The notes beneath the pieces are model-generated. The model had not been told where the DNA came from. It did not search any database and was given only the letters and a program-made list of their open reading frames with translations. A DNA stretch of 64,000 nucleotides from an uncultured Modestobacter sp. (GTDB taxonomy: Bacteria > Actinomycetota > Actinomycetes > Mycobacteriales > Geodermatophilaceae). This document shows, piece by piece, positions 1 to 11,029 of this stretch; position 1 is the first letter of the stretch, and the number at the start of each line of letters is the position of its first letter. The stretch is taken from assembly GCF_947486615.1 (NCBI RefSeq), contig NZ_CANKUD010000003.1:124001-188000 (forward strand). Reading direction: 5' to 3'. The translations under genes were made by a program, and so were the position numbers.

Positions 1-1264
1 CCAGGTCGGTGGCGGCGACGGTGTTCTGCACGGCCAGCACCAGGTTCTGCATGGTCATGCCGATGCCGGCGCCGAGCACGGCGAGGAAGACGCACAGCAC
101 GACCATGTTCGTGGCGTGGTCGATCGTGGCCAGCAGGCCGAACCCGATGGCCACCAGCAGGGAGCCCGCGACCAGGTAGCGCTTCCAGAAGCCGGTGCGG
201 GTGATCAGGATCCCGGAGACGGTGGAGGAGACGAGCAGCCCGCCGACCATCGGGATGGTGAGCAGCCCGGCTGCGGTCGGCGAGTAGCCGCGGGAGATCT
301 GCAGGTACTGGCCGAGGAAGACCGTCGAGCCGAACATCGCCACGCCGATCGCGACGCTGGCGATGATCGCCAGGGTGGTGGTGCGGTCGCGGAACAGCCG
401 CAGCGGGACGATCGGCTCCGTCGCCCGCAGCTCGGTCACCACGAACGCCACGATCGCCAGCACACCGCCGCCGACGAACAGCGCGGTCTCCAGCGAGATC
501 CAGGCGAAGCTGTCCCCGGCCAGCGTGACCCAGATCAGCAGCGCCGAGACGCCCGCGGTCAGGAAGGCCGCGCCCAGGTAGTCGATCGAGACCGCCCGCT
601 TGGTGACCGGCAGGTGCAGGGTGCGCTGCAGCAGCACCAGGGCCACCGCGGCGAACGGGACGCCGACGAAGAAGCACCAGCGCCAGCCCAGCCAGCTGGT
701 GTCCACCAGCAGGCCACCGATCAGCGGCCCACCGACGGTGGCCACCGCCATGACCGAGCCGAGCAGGCCGGAGTACCGGCCGCGCTCACGCGGGCTGATC
801 ATCGCCGCCATGGCGATCTGCACCAGCGCCTGCAGGCCGCCCAGGCCCAGGCCCTGCAGCACCCGCCAGCCGATCAGCGTGGGCACCGACTGCGAGAGCC
901 CGGCCAGCATGGAGCCGACGACGAAGACCACGATCGCGATCTGGATCAGCAGCTTCTTGCTGAACAGGTCGGCGAGCTTGCCCCAGATCGGGGTGGACGC
1001 CGTCGAGGCCAGCAGGGTGGCGGTGACCACCCAGGTGTACTGGCTCTGGCTGCCGCGCAGGTCGGTGATGATCGTCGGCAGCGCGTTCGAGACCACCGTC
1101 GAGGACAGGAAGGCGACGAACATCGCCAGCAACATCCCCGACAGCGCGCTGAGGATCTCCCGGTGGGTCATCCGGCCCTGCTGCTCGGCCGGGGCGACCG
1201 CCGGGTCGGCGGCGGGTGCCGCGGTGGGTCCGGCGGTGGGCCGGACGGGTGCTGGCGTGCTCAT
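1..1264 (-). CDS. MFS drug exporter, DHA2 (EmrB/QacA-like) family, partial (runs off left edge)
   Basis: Reverse-strand translation from ATG at 1264 gives MSTPAPVRP...HREILSALSGMLLAMFVAFLSSTVVSNALPTIITDLRGSQSQYTWVVTATLLASTASTPIWGKLADLFSKK, a typical DHA2 N-terminus with repeated TM segments; absent from the ORF track because it is open at the window edge. Confidence 0.9.
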   Translation of the reverse strand, partial: MSTPAPVRPTAGPTAAPAADPAVAPAEQQGRMTHREILSALSGMLLAMFVAFLSSTVVSNALPTIITDLRGSQSQYTWVVTATLLASTASTPIWGKLADLFSKKLLIQIAIVVFVVGSMLAGLSQSVPTLIGWRVLQGLGLGGLQALVQIAMAAMISPRERGRYSGLLGSVMAVATVGGPLIGGLLVDTSWLGWRWCFFVGVPFAAVALVLLQRTLHLPVTKRAVSIDYLGAAFLTAGVSALLIWVTLAGDSFAWISLETALFVGGGVLAIVAFVVTELRATEPIVPLRLFRDRTTTLAIIASVAIGVAMFGSTVFLGQYLQISRGYSPTAAGLLTIPMVGGLLVSSTVSGILITRTGFWKRYLVAGSLLVAIGFGLLATIDHATNMVVLCVFLAVLGAGIGMTMQNLVLAVQNTVAATDL

Positions 1265-1320
1265 CTGCGTCTCTCCTGGTCCTGCTGTGCGGCTGGTGCG
1301 GTGCGGGGGTGCGCTGGGGG

Positions 1321-1851
1321 TCAGGCGGCGGGGCGCCGGCGGCCGGCGCGGTCCAGGCCGTCGGCGAGCTTGTCGAGCAGGCGGCTGAGCTGCTGCGCCT
1401 CCTCCTCGGTCCAGTCCGAGAGGGCCTCGACCGCCCACTGGCTCCGGACCTGCCGGGTGTGGGCCAGCGCGGCGGCGCCGGCGGCGCTGAGGCTGATCAG
1501 GCTGGCCCGCCCGTCGAGCGGGTCGGGCCGACGCTCGACGAGGCCGGCCCGCTCCAGCGCCGACACCTGGCGGCTGACCACCGAGACGTCGACGCCGGCG
1601 TACCCGGCGAGGACGCTGCAGCGCTGGGCACCGTCGCGCTCGAGCGGGGCGAGCAGCGCCCAGCCGAAGGACGGCAGGTCGCCGTAGAGGTGGTCGGCCA
1701 CCCGGGTGCCCAGGTGCCTGGCGGTGCGGACCAGCCGGGCCACCCCGGCGGTCATCCGCTCGGACGTCTCCCGGGTGGGTGCCACGTCGTCCCCCGCCTC
1801 GTCGGTCGCCGGGCCGGTGCCCGTTACGTGTAGACAGCAACCATGATGCAC
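1321..1851 (-). CDS. MarR-family transcriptional regulator (true start may be internal)
   Basis: ORF with winged-helix region DVSVVSRQVSALERAGLVERRPDPLDGRASLISLSAAG; directly upstream of and co-directional with the MFS exporter. Confidence 0.85.
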   Translation of the reverse strand: MHHGCCLHVTGTGPATDEAGDDVAPTRETSERMTAGVARLVRTARHLGTRVADHLYGDLPSFGWALLAPLERDGAQRCSVLAGYAGVDVSVVSRQVSALERAGLVERRPDPLDGRASLISLSAAGAAALAHTRQVRSQWAVEALSDWTEEEAQQLSRLLDKLADGLDRAGRRRPAA

Positions 1852-1867
1852 CTGTTGGTTGGTGTCT
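1832..1867. promoter_or_regulatory. Inverted repeat AGACAGCAACC-N14-GGTTGGTGTCT, candidate MarR autoregulatory operator
   Basis: 10/11 matching arms at the 5' end of the MarR ORF. Confidence 0.45.
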
Positions 1868-2002
1868 GCAACAACCCGCTGGAGTGAGTCGCGTCTCCCG
1901 CCACCGGGACGGCCGTATCAACGGCGGGGGCGGCCCTGCGGCGCGGGAGCGGCGGTGGCGGCCCTGCGGCGCGGGAGCGGCGGTGGCGTCTGCACGGACG
2001 AC

Positions 2003-2045
2003 GACGGGCGGCGACCGGACCATCGAGGTCCGATCGCCGCCCGTC
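2003..2045. terminator. Hairpin GACGGGCGGCGA..GGACC / GGTCC..TCGCCGCCCGTC, likely terminator of the FAD/Fe-S oxidase gene
   Basis: Long inverted repeat just past the stop at 2082 on the minus strand. Confidence 0.6.
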
Positions 2046-2081
2046 GCGGCCGTGCCCAGCCGGCCTGGCGGCCGGCGCCGA

Positions 2082-5012
2082 TCAGCTGGTGGCCCGCGCC
2101 TCCGGGGCCAGGGCCTCCAACACGAGCTCCGCGGGGTGCCAGGCCGTGCGCTGGGTGCCGTGGAAGATCTGCTGCCGACAGGAGACGCCCGTCGCGGCGA
2201 TGACCGCGTCGGCCGCCGCGGCTCGCACGGCCGGGAACAGCCGGTCCTCCCCCACCTGCAGGGACACGTCGTAGTGCTCGGACTCGAAGCCGAACGACCC
2301 GGCCATGCCGCAACAGCCGGCGTCCAGCTCCTGCACCGTGACCCCGGGGATCCGGGACAGCAGGGCGACCGTGGCCGCCGTCCCGGCCTCGGCCTTCTGG
2401 TGGCAGTGGCCGTGGAAGACCACGGTCCGCCCGGCCAGCCAGCTGTCCTCGCGCAGCTGCAGGCGGCCGGCGTCGATCGCCTCGACCAGCAGCTCCTCGG
2501 GCAGCTTCACCCGGGCCGCGACGTCCCGGACGTTGGGGTCGTCGGGCAGCAGCTCCACGTGCTCGGCGCGCAGCGTGAGGATGCAGGAGGGCTCGCAGCC
2601 CACGATCGGCGAACCGGGCTCGGAGCCCTCGCAGAGGTTCGCCGCCAGCTTCTGCGCCTTGCCCCGGGCGTCGTCGAGCAGGCCCTTGGAGATGCTCGCG
2701 CGGCCGCAGCAGCCCTTGCTCTCCAGCCGCACCGGGTGCCCGGCCGCCTCCAGCAGCCGCACCACGGCCTGGCCGATGCCCGGTTCGGTGTAGCTGGTGA
2801 ACGAGTCGGCCAGCATGGTGACCGGCTGCTGGGTGAGCGCCGTCGGGGCCTCGTGCCGCTTGAACCAGCGCATCAGCGTCGTCCGGTGGAAGACCGGCAG
2901 GTCCCGCTGGCGGGCGATGCCGAGGCGGGCGTCCATCAGCGCCCGCAGCGGCTTGATCTTCAGCGGCAGGTTCGACAGCGGCGCCGTCGCCGAGCCCAGC
3001 CGGTTGAGCGTCCGGATCGCCCCGAACGCCCGCGACCGCAGCGGGGTGCCGTGCACGTCGTGCTTGGCCGCCAGTGCCTCGCTCTTCATCGCCGAGACGT
3101 CGACGCCCAGCGGGCACTCGCTCTTGCACGCCTTGCACATCAGGCACAGGTCGAGCACCTCGTGCAGCCGCTCGTCGGCCAGCGCGGTGTGCGGGTCGCC
3201 CTCGCTCAGCGCCTTGACCAGCGCGCCGGCCCGGCCGCGGGTGGAGTGCTCCTCCATCCGGGTGGCGATGTAGGACGGGCACATCGCGCCGGTGGTGGAC
3301 TTGCGGCACAGCCCGATGTTCATGCAGCGGTCGGCGGCGCCGAACATCCCGCCCACGACGTCGAACTGCAGCCGGGTGCGCAGCGGGCCGGGCATCGGCG
3401 GGTTGGCGTCCCGCAGGTGCTCGGTCATCGCCGGCGAGTCGACGATCTTGCCGGGGTTCAGCGTGCCCTGCGGGTCGAAGATCCCCTTGACCTGCCGCAT
3501 CGCCTCGTAGAGGTCGTCACCGAACAGCTCGCGGTTGAACTCGCTGCGGGCCAGGCCGTCACCGTGCTCGCTGGAGTTGACCCCGCCGTACTCGCGCACC
3601 AGGTCCTTGATCTCCACCGCGACCGAGCGCATGACCTCGACCTGGCCGGGCTGGCTCAGGTCGACGAAGGGGCGGATGTGCAGGCAGCCGACCGAGCAGT
3701 GCCCGTAGAAGCCCGCCTCCAGCTCGTGCCGGTCGAGCACGTCCTTGAACCGGGCGGTGTACTCGGCCAGGTGCCTGGGGTCGACCGCGGTGTCCTCGAT
3801 GAACGCCAGCGGCCGGCGGGCACCCACCGAGTTGGCCATCAGCAGGCCCAGGGCCGACTTGCGCACCTTCAGCAGCGCACCCTGCTGGGCCGGGGTGACC
3901 GCCCGCAGCGTGTGGTAGCCGTGCCCGTTGCGCTCCCACAGCTCGACGAGGGCTTCCATCGACGCGACCAGCTGGGCCTCGTCGTCCCCGGTGAAGGAGA
4001 CGAACAACAGCGCGTCGGGGTCGCCCTGCAGGATCTTGCCCAGCCCGGCGTACTCGATCTTCTGCCGGGAGAGGTCGAGGATCGTGCGGTCCAGCAGCTC
4101 GACCTGCGCGGGGTCGACCGACAGTGCGTCCTCGGTGGCGTTGATCGCCGCCTGCACCGTCTCGAAGTGCCCGACCGCGAAGACCTGCTTCGACGGCTTG
4201 GGCACCAGCCCGACCCGGGCCGCGGTGATGATCGCCAGCGTGCCCTCGGAGCCGACCAGGAACTTGGCCAGGTCGAACGGCTGCCCCTCGGTCAGCCGGT
4301 CCAGCCGGTAGCCACCGGCCCGCCGCCAGAACGACGGGAAGCCGGTGGCGATCGCCTCCGCGTTCTCGGCCACCAGCTCGGGCAGCCGGCGGTAGATCTC
4401 CGCCTCCAGGCTGTCGCCCTGCGCCCGGCGGGCCCGCTCGGCCTCGTCCACCACCCCGAAGGTCGCCGTCGACCCGTCGGCCAGGACGACGTCGACCTCC
4501 TCGACGTGGTCGATGGTCATGCCGAAGCGCACCGAGCCGCTGCCGGCGGAGTTGTTGCCGATCATCCCGCCGATCGTGGCCCGGTTGGACGTCGAGGTGT
4601 CCGGCCCGAACATCAGCCCGTGCTCGGCGGCGGCCCGGTTCAGGTCGTCCTGCACCACGCCCGGCTCGACCCGGGCGGTGCGCGCCTGCGGGTCCAGCTC
4701 GGTGATCCGGTGCATGTGCCGGGACAGGTCGAGCACCAGGCCGGGGCCGACGGTCTGCCCGGCCAGGCTGGTGCCCGCGCCGCGGGCGAGCACCGGGATG
4801 CCCGCCTCGCGGGCCAGCCGCACCGCAGCCACCACGTCGGCGGTGTGCGCCGGGTAGGCGACCCCGACCGGCGTCATCGTGTACATCGAGGCGTCCTGGC
4901 TGAACAGGTGCCGGGTGTAGTCGTCGAAGGCGACCTCACCGTCCAGCACCCGGGTCAGCTCCTGCTCGAGGTCCACCACCCCCACCCGGGGGCGCTCCGG
5001 GGCCGCCGTCAT
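2082..5012 (-). CDS. FAD-linked oxidase / 4Fe-4S / CCG-domain fusion protein (GlcD-GlcF-type, D-2-hydroxyacid dehydrogenase-like)
   Basis: Translation MTAAPERPRVGVVDLEQELTRVLDGEVAFDDYTRHLFSQDAS...GAGTSLAGQTVGPGLVLDLSRHM (FAD_binding_4), then CLMCKACKSECPLGVD (Fe-S) and CCG motifs SKGCCGRAS and DAGCCGMAGSFG. Confidence 0.9.
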   Translation of the reverse strand: MTAAPERPRVGVVDLEQELTRVLDGEVAFDDYTRHLFSQDASMYTMTPVGVAYPAHTADVVAAVRLAREAGIPVLARGAGTSLAGQTVGPGLVLDLSRHMHRITELDPQARTARVEPGVVQDDLNRAAAEHGLMFGPDTSTSNRATIGGMIGNNSAGSGSVRFGMTIDHVEEVDVVLADGSTATFGVVDEAERARRAQGDSLEAEIYRRLPELVAENAEAIATGFPSFWRRAGGYRLDRLTEGQPFDLAKFLVGSEGTLAIITAARVGLVPKPSKQVFAVGHFETVQAAINATEDALSVDPAQVELLDRTILDLSRQKIEYAGLGKILQGDPDALLFVSFTGDDEAQLVASMEALVELWERNGHGYHTLRAVTPAQQGALLKVRKSALGLLMANSVGARRPLAFIEDTAVDPRHLAEYTARFKDVLDRHELEAGFYGHCSVGCLHIRPFVDLSQPGQVEVMRSVAVEIKDLVREYGGVNSSEHGDGLARSEFNRELFGDDLYEAMRQVKGIFDPQGTLNPGKIVDSPAMTEHLRDANPPMPGPLRTRLQFDVVGGMFGAADRCMNIGLCRKSTTGAMCPSYIATRMEEHSTRGRAGALVKALSEGDPHTALADERLHEVLDLCLMCKACKSECPLGVDVSAMKSEALAAKHDVHGTPLRSRAFGAIRTLNRLGSATAPLSNLPLKIKPLRALMDARLGIARQRDLPVFHRTTLMRWFKRHEAPTALTQQPVTMLADSFTSYTEPGIGQAVVRLLEAAGHPVRLESKGCCGRASISKGLLDDARGKAQKLAANLCEGSEPGSPIVGCEPSCILTLRAEHVELLPDDPNVRDVAARVKLPEELLVEAIDAGRLQLREDSWLAGRTVVFHGHCHQKAEAGTAATVALLSRIPGVTVQELDAGCCGMAGSFGFESEHYDVSLQVGEDRLFPAVRAAAADAVIAATGVSCRQQIFHGTQRTAWHPAELVLEALAPEARATS

Positions 5013-6181
5013 GCCTGCTGCAGGCGCTCGAGGGCGGCCTGGATCCCGGTCGGGTCGATCTGCACGCCGGCTCGCACCAGGCCCATCTGCACCCCACCCA
5101 GGGTGCCGACCAGGGTCAGGTCGTTGAAGTGGCCCAGGTGCCCGATCCGGAACACCTTGTCGGCGAGCTTGCCCAGCCCGGCGCCCAGGGACATGTCGTA
5201 CTCGCGGAGGATCACCTCGCGGATCGCGTCCGCGCCGCCGTCGGGCAGGTAGATGGCGGTCAGCGAGCCGGAGTACTCGCGCTCGTCGAGGGCCAGCACC
5301 TCCAGGCCCCAGCCACGGACGGCGGCCCGGGTGGCCTCGGCGTGCCGGGTGTGCCGGGCGTAGACGTTGGCCAGGCCCTCGTCGTCGAGCATCTCCAGCG
5401 CGACCTTCAGCGCGTAGAGCAGGTTCGTGGCCGGCGTGTAGGGGAAGAAGCCGCGCTCGTTGGCCGCCAGGATCGGCTGCCAGTCCCAGAACGACCGGGG
5501 CAGGCCGGCGGTCTTCGACGCCTGCAGCGCCTTCTCGCTGACCGCGTTGAAGCTCAGCCCCGGCGGGAGCATGAGCCCCTTCTGCGAGCCCGCGACGGTG
5601 ACGTCGACGCCCCACTCGTCGTGCCGGTAGTCGATGCTGCCCAGCGAGGAGATCGTGTCGACCAGCAGCAGGGCGGGGTGCTCGGCGGCGTCGATGGCCT
5701 TCCGCACCTCGGGCACCCGGCTGGTCACGCCGGTGGAGGTCTCGTTGTGCACCACCATGACGGCCTTGATCTCGTGGCCGGTGTCGGCGGCGAGCCGCTC
5801 CTGGGCCGCGGCCGGGTCGGCGCCGTGCCGCCAGTCGCCGGGCACGAACTCCACCTGCAGGCCCAGCCGGGTGGCCATGTCCTGCCACAGCGTGGCGAAG
5901 TGGCCGGTCTCGAAGGCCAGCACCTTGTCACCCGGGGAGAGCGTGTTGGTCAGCGCCGCCTCCCACGCCCCGGTGCCCGAGGCCGGGTAGATGACCACCG
6001 GCTGGGTGGTGCCGAAGACGGGCTTGACCGCCTCGAGGACCTCCAGGCCCAGCGCGGCGAACTCCGGGCCGCGGTGGTCGATGGTCGGGGCGGACATCGC
6101 CCGCAGCACCCGGTCGGGCACGTTGGTCGGCCCCGGGATCTGCAGGAAGTGCCGCCCGCCGGTCGTCGTCGTCACTGACAT
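5009..6181 (-). CDS. Class V aminotransferase, alanine/serine-glyoxylate aminotransferase-like
   Basis: LQIPGPTNVPDRVLRAMSAPTIDHRGPEFAALGLEVLEAVK and PLP-Lys region VTVAGSQKGLMLPPGLSF; 4-nt overlap with the downstream oxidase start. Confidence 0.9.
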   Translation of the reverse strand: MSVTTTTGGRHFLQIPGPTNVPDRVLRAMSAPTIDHRGPEFAALGLEVLEAVKPVFGTTQPVVIYPASGTGAWEAALTNTLSPGDKVLAFETGHFATLWQDMATRLGLQVEFVPGDWRHGADPAAAQERLAADTGHEIKAVMVVHNETSTGVTSRVPEVRKAIDAAEHPALLLVDTISSLGSIDYRHDEWGVDVTVAGSQKGLMLPPGLSFNAVSEKALQASKTAGLPRSFWDWQPILAANERGFFPYTPATNLLYALKVALEMLDDEGLANVYARHTRHAEATRAAVRGWGLEVLALDEREYSGSLTAIYLPDGGADAIREVILREYDMSLGAGLGKLADKVFRIGHLGHFNDLTLVGTLGGVQMGLVRAGVQIDPTGIQAALERLQQA

Positions 6182-6369
6182 GCCCGTGCCTCCATGGGAT
6201 CTGGCGCTCTGAGTCTGGACTCCCGCCTCGGCGCAGACCGCGCTCGGCCGGAAGTCCACCATGCGGGAGGCTACTACCGGCTGGTGGATTCGCGAACAGA
6301 CCTCTCGGACGTCCTGTGACCCTTGACACTGATCGCCGCGCCCACTTCAATCCCCGCTGAGCGAGAACA

Positions 6370-6390
6370 CGCTTCCGTATCGCGGAAGCG
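6370..6390. promoter_or_regulatory. Perfect inverted repeat CGCTTCCG-TATCG-CGGAAGCG between divergent aminotransferase and MatC-like genes
   Basis: 8-bp perfect arms with 5-nt spacer; shares the TTCCG-N5-CGGAA core with the site at 9281-9301. Confidence 0.7.
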
Positions 6391-6425
6391 CCACCGAACG
6401 GGCGCCGTCCCGTTCCGACGAACGC

Positions 6426-7952
6426 ATGGGGACGCCGGTGTCCGTACAGCTCGTCTTGATCCTGATCCTCCTGGCGATCTTCCTGATCGCCACGGTGCTG
6501 CCCGTGCACATGGGCGCACTGGCCCTGGTCGCGGCCTTCGTCGCCGGGTACTTCATCTTCGGCACCGACGGAGACCTGCCCTACGACGACGCGGTCTTCG
6601 GGTTCTTCCCCGGGTCGCTGTTCGTCGTGCTGGTCGGGGTGACCTACCTGTTCGCGATCGCGAAGAACAACGGGACGGTCGACTGGCTGGTGCACGCCGC
6701 GGTGAAGGCGTCCGGCGGGCGGCTCGCGGCCATCCCGTGGGCGATGTTCGCCGTCACCGGCGCACTCACCGCGATCGGCGGCGTCGTCCCGGCCGTGGTC
6801 GCGATCATCGCCCCGGTCGGCATGTCCTTCGCCCGCCGCTACGGCATCAACCCGGTGCTGATGGGCCTGTTCATCATCAACGGCGCCACCGCCGGCGGGT
6901 TCTCGCCGCTGTCGATCTTCGGTGTCATCACCAACACCGTGGTCGACGACAACGGCCTGGCCGGCAGCCCGCTCTTCCTGTGGGGCGCCTCGATCGTCAT
7001 CAACATCCTGCTGTCGATCGCCGTCTTCTTCCTCTTCGACGGGCGCAAGCTGCTCGGCGGTGGCCGGGTCGACGTGACCGACCAGCGGGACGACGACTTC
7101 GTGGCCGCCACCGTCGCCGGTGACGCCACCGAGGACACCGGCGAGGACATCCCCGGCGGCGGCGGCAGCGGCGCGCAGCGCACCGCGGTGGGCAGCACCG
7201 GCACCGGTGGGGCGGCGCTGTCCGGCGGCCGGGTCACCGAGCCCGTGCACGGCCAGCCCGGCCACCACCACCCGACGGCCGGCGAGCGCGCCGACCAGCG
7301 GTCGCTGCAGACCACCGCCCTGGCCCCCGAGGCGCAGGGCCAGGTCACCACCCTGGACCGGGACCGCTCCCTCACCCTGGGCGGGCTGGTGCTGCTGGTC
7401 GTCGGCGCGCTGGTGTTCGACCTGGACATCGGCCTCATGGCGGTCACCGTCGGCGTGATCCTGTCGATCGTCGCCCCGCGCGGCGCCAAGGGCGCCGTGG
7501 GCCAGATCGCCTGGCCGACCGTGCTGCTGATCTGCGGCATCGTCACCTACGTCGGCCTCATGCAGGAGGAGGACGTGCCCGGCTGGCTCGGCGACAACGT
7601 GGCCAGGCTCGGCGTCCCGCTGATCGCCGCCCTGCTGATCTGCTACATCGGCGCCGTCGTCTCGGCCTTCGCCTCGACCACCGGCATCCTGGGCGCGCTC
7701 ATCCCGCTGGCCGTGCCCTTCCTGCAGGGCGACAACGCGATCGGTGCGATCGGCCTGATCACCGCGCTGGCGCTGTCGTCCTCGATCGTCGACTCCAGCC
7801 CGTTCTCCACCAGCGGCGCACTCGTGGTCGCCAACGCCACCGAGGCCGAACGGGACAGCACCTTCAAGACCCTGATGATCTGGGGCTTCTCGATGGTGGC
7901 GATCATCCCGATCGTCACCTGGCTGATCCTGATCGTCCCCGGCTGGCTCTGA
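6426..7952 (+). CDS. SLC13/MatC-like dicarboxylate carrier family permease
   Basis: ORF with MatC_N-like N-terminus VQLVLILILLAIFLIATVLPVHMGALALVAAFVAGYFIFG and multiple TM segments; long polar central loop; GTG at 6441 is an alternative start. Confidence 0.8.
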   Translation: MGTPVSVQLVLILILLAIFLIATVLPVHMGALALVAAFVAGYFIFGTDGDLPYDDAVFGFFPGSLFVVLVGVTYLFAIAKNNGTVDWLVHAAVKASGGRLAAIPWAMFAVTGALTAIGGVVPAVVAIIAPVGMSFARRYGINPVLMGLFIINGATAGGFSPLSIFGVITNTVVDDNGLAGSPLFLWGASIVINILLSIAVFFLFDGRKLLGGGRVDVTDQRDDDFVAATVAGDATEDTGEDIPGGGGSGAQRTAVGSTGTGGAALSGGRVTEPVHGQPGHHHPTAGERADQRSLQTTALAPEAQGQVTTLDRDRSLTLGGLVLLVVGALVFDLDIGLMAVTVGVILSIVAPRGAKGAVGQIAWPTVLLICGIVTYVGLMQEEDVPGWLGDNVARLGVPLIAALLICYIGAVVSAFASTTGILGALIPLAVPFLQGDNAIGAIGLITALALSSSIVDSSPFSTSGALVVANATEAERDSTFKTLMIWGFSMVAIIPIVTWLILIVPGWL

Positions 7953-7957
7953 GGAAG

Positions 7958-8010
7958 GGCCCCGTCCTCCCCACCCCTCGCACGCTCGCGGCGGGACCCG
8001 GGACGGGGCC
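7958..8010 (+). repeat. Dispersed hairpin repeat, family A copy 1 (GGCCCCGTCC ... GGACGGGGCC)
   Basis: Perfect 10-bp outer stem within 53 bp, directly downstream of the stop at 7952; related copies elsewhere in the window. Confidence 0.7.
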
Positions 8011-8036
8011 GACCAGCACGTGCACCACCCGCGCCC

Positions 8037-8166
8037 CGGACGGCCACCCGCCGCCCGGGGCGCGGTCTCGTCCCGGGCCGGACGGCCACCCGCCGCCCGG
8101 GGCGCGGTCTCGTCCCGGGCCGGACGGCCACCCGCCGCCCGGGGCGCGGTCGCGTCCCGGGCCGGA
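8037..8166. repeat. Tandem repeat, 42-bp period, about 3 copies
   Basis: cggccacccgccgcccggggcgcggtctcgtcccgggccggacggccaccc...; unit starts at 8041, 8083 and 8125. Confidence 0.9.
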
Positions 8167-8344
8167 CGACCCGAGAGCACCTGACCACCTCGTGGAGGCA
8201 GCCGTGCGCACCCCGCCCCGGGACGACCAGGCACCCACCGACAGCACCGCACGGGACGCCGCCGGCCGCACACCCCGGTGCAGCCGGCCGGGCTCGGCAC
8301 ACCGCGGGCTGGGGAGCCCCCGGGCGTGCCCCGCGCCGGTCCGG

Positions 8345-9130
8345 TCAGCTGGACCGGGCGCTCAGCGCGCGGCCGCCGTCCTCGTGCAGCTCGGCAGCGA
8401 GCGCGGCCGCGGTCGTCTGGAGCCGCGCCACGATCTCCGGGACGCTCTCCATCGGCACCCGTCCCTCGGGGCCGGACACCGAGATCGCCGTCTGGGCCGG
8501 GCCGCCGGGCACCGGCACCGCCACGCACCGGACGCCGATCTCCTGCTCGCCGTCGTCGAGCACGTAGCCCTGGGCGGCGATCTGCGGCAGCAGCGCCAGC
8601 AGCTCGTCGGGGTCGGTGAGGGTCTTGGCGGTACGCCGCGGCATGCCGCCGCGCTCGAGCAGGTCGCGGGCGGTCGTGGCGGGCAGCTGGGAGAGCAGCG
8701 CCTTGCCCACCCCCGTGCAGTGCAGGTGCACCCGCCGGCCCACCTCGGTGAACATCCGCATCGAGTGCCGGGACGGGACCTGGGCGACGTAGACGACCCG
8801 GTCGCCGTCGAGCATGGCCAGGTTCGCCGTCTCCCCGGTGGCGTCGACCAGGTCGCTCAGGTGCGGCCGCGCCCAGGTGCCCAGCGTGCGGGAGGAGCTC
8901 TCGCCCAGGTGGATCAGCCGCGGACCCAGCACGTAGCGCCGGGAGGGCAGCTGCCGCACGTAGCCACGGGCGACCAGCGTGCGCACCAGCCGGTGGATCG
9001 TGGACAGCGGCAGCCCGCTGTCCACCGCCAGCCGGGAGAGCGCCACCTCGCCGCCGTCCTCGGCCATCAGCTCCAGCAGCAGGAACGCCCGCTCCAGGGA
9101 CTGGACCCCACCGTCGGTGCCGTCGGCCAT
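8345..9130 (-). CDS. IclR-family transcriptional regulator
   Basis: MADGTDGGVQSLERAFLLLELMAEDGGEVALSRLAVDSGLPLSTIHRLVRTLVARGYVRQL...IGVRCVAVPVPGGPAQTAISVSGPEGR. Confidence 0.92.
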   Translation of the reverse strand: MADGTDGGVQSLERAFLLLELMAEDGGEVALSRLAVDSGLPLSTIHRLVRTLVARGYVRQLPSRRYVLGPRLIHLGESSSRTLGTWARPHLSDLVDATGETANLAMLDGDRVVYVAQVPSRHSMRMFTEVGRRVHLHCTGVGKALLSQLPATTARDLLERGGMPRRTAKTLTDPDELLALLPQIAAQGYVLDDGEQEIGVRCVAVPVPGGPAQTAISVSGPEGRVPMESVPEIVARLQTTAAALAAELHEDGGRALSARSS

Positions 9131-9280
9131 GTCGTTCCTCTCCGTCGTGGGCACCCGTCGGACGTGGCCGTCGTCGCCTCCACCGACGGGTGCTCCCGGG
9201 CCGGACGGGCGGGATGCTGGCCCCGGCCTCGTCTTGACCCGACTGGTGACCGAGGATACGTTTTCCGCATCACAGATGGA

Positions 9281-9301
9281 ACCTTCCGCTTCACGGAAGG
9301 T
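9281..9301. promoter_or_regulatory. Perfect inverted repeat ACCTTCCG-CTTCA-CGGAAGGT between iclR-type regulator and malate synthase
   Basis: 8-bp perfect arms with 5-nt spacer in the divergent intergenic region; same core as 6370-6390. Confidence 0.75.
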
Positions 9302-9378
9302 GCGTTCGCTTCGTCTCACCGCGTGCGGCCCCGGAGCGCCGGACGGCCCCCGCGCGAGACCGACCTCCAGGGAGAGTC

Positions 9379-10980
<1,602 letters not shown>

Positions 10981-10987
10981 TCTCCAC

Positions 10988-11029
10988 CCCCGCTGACCAC
11001 CAAGATGGCCATCTCGGTGGTCAGCGGGG
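10988..11029. terminator. Long hairpin CCCCGCTGACCACC ... GGTGGTCAGCGGGG between aceB and glcD
   Basis: 14-bp perfect arms flanking an internal palindrome AGATGGCCATCT. Confidence 0.7.

Noticed and set aside
1779-5252. 1157-aa plus-strand ORF
   Set aside because: Shadow ORF antisense to the FAD/Fe-S oxidase; low-complexity R/G/Q/H-rich translation with no domain; the opposite strand carries clear motifs
8037-8166. Possible CRISPR array
   Set aside because: Contiguous 42-bp tandem repeat without spacers
5928-8528. 866-aa minus-strand ORF with a repeated RPARDETAPRAAGG protein motif
   Set aside because: Antisense to the MatC-like carrier; the apparent protein repeat is just the 42-bp intergenic tandem repeat read in frame
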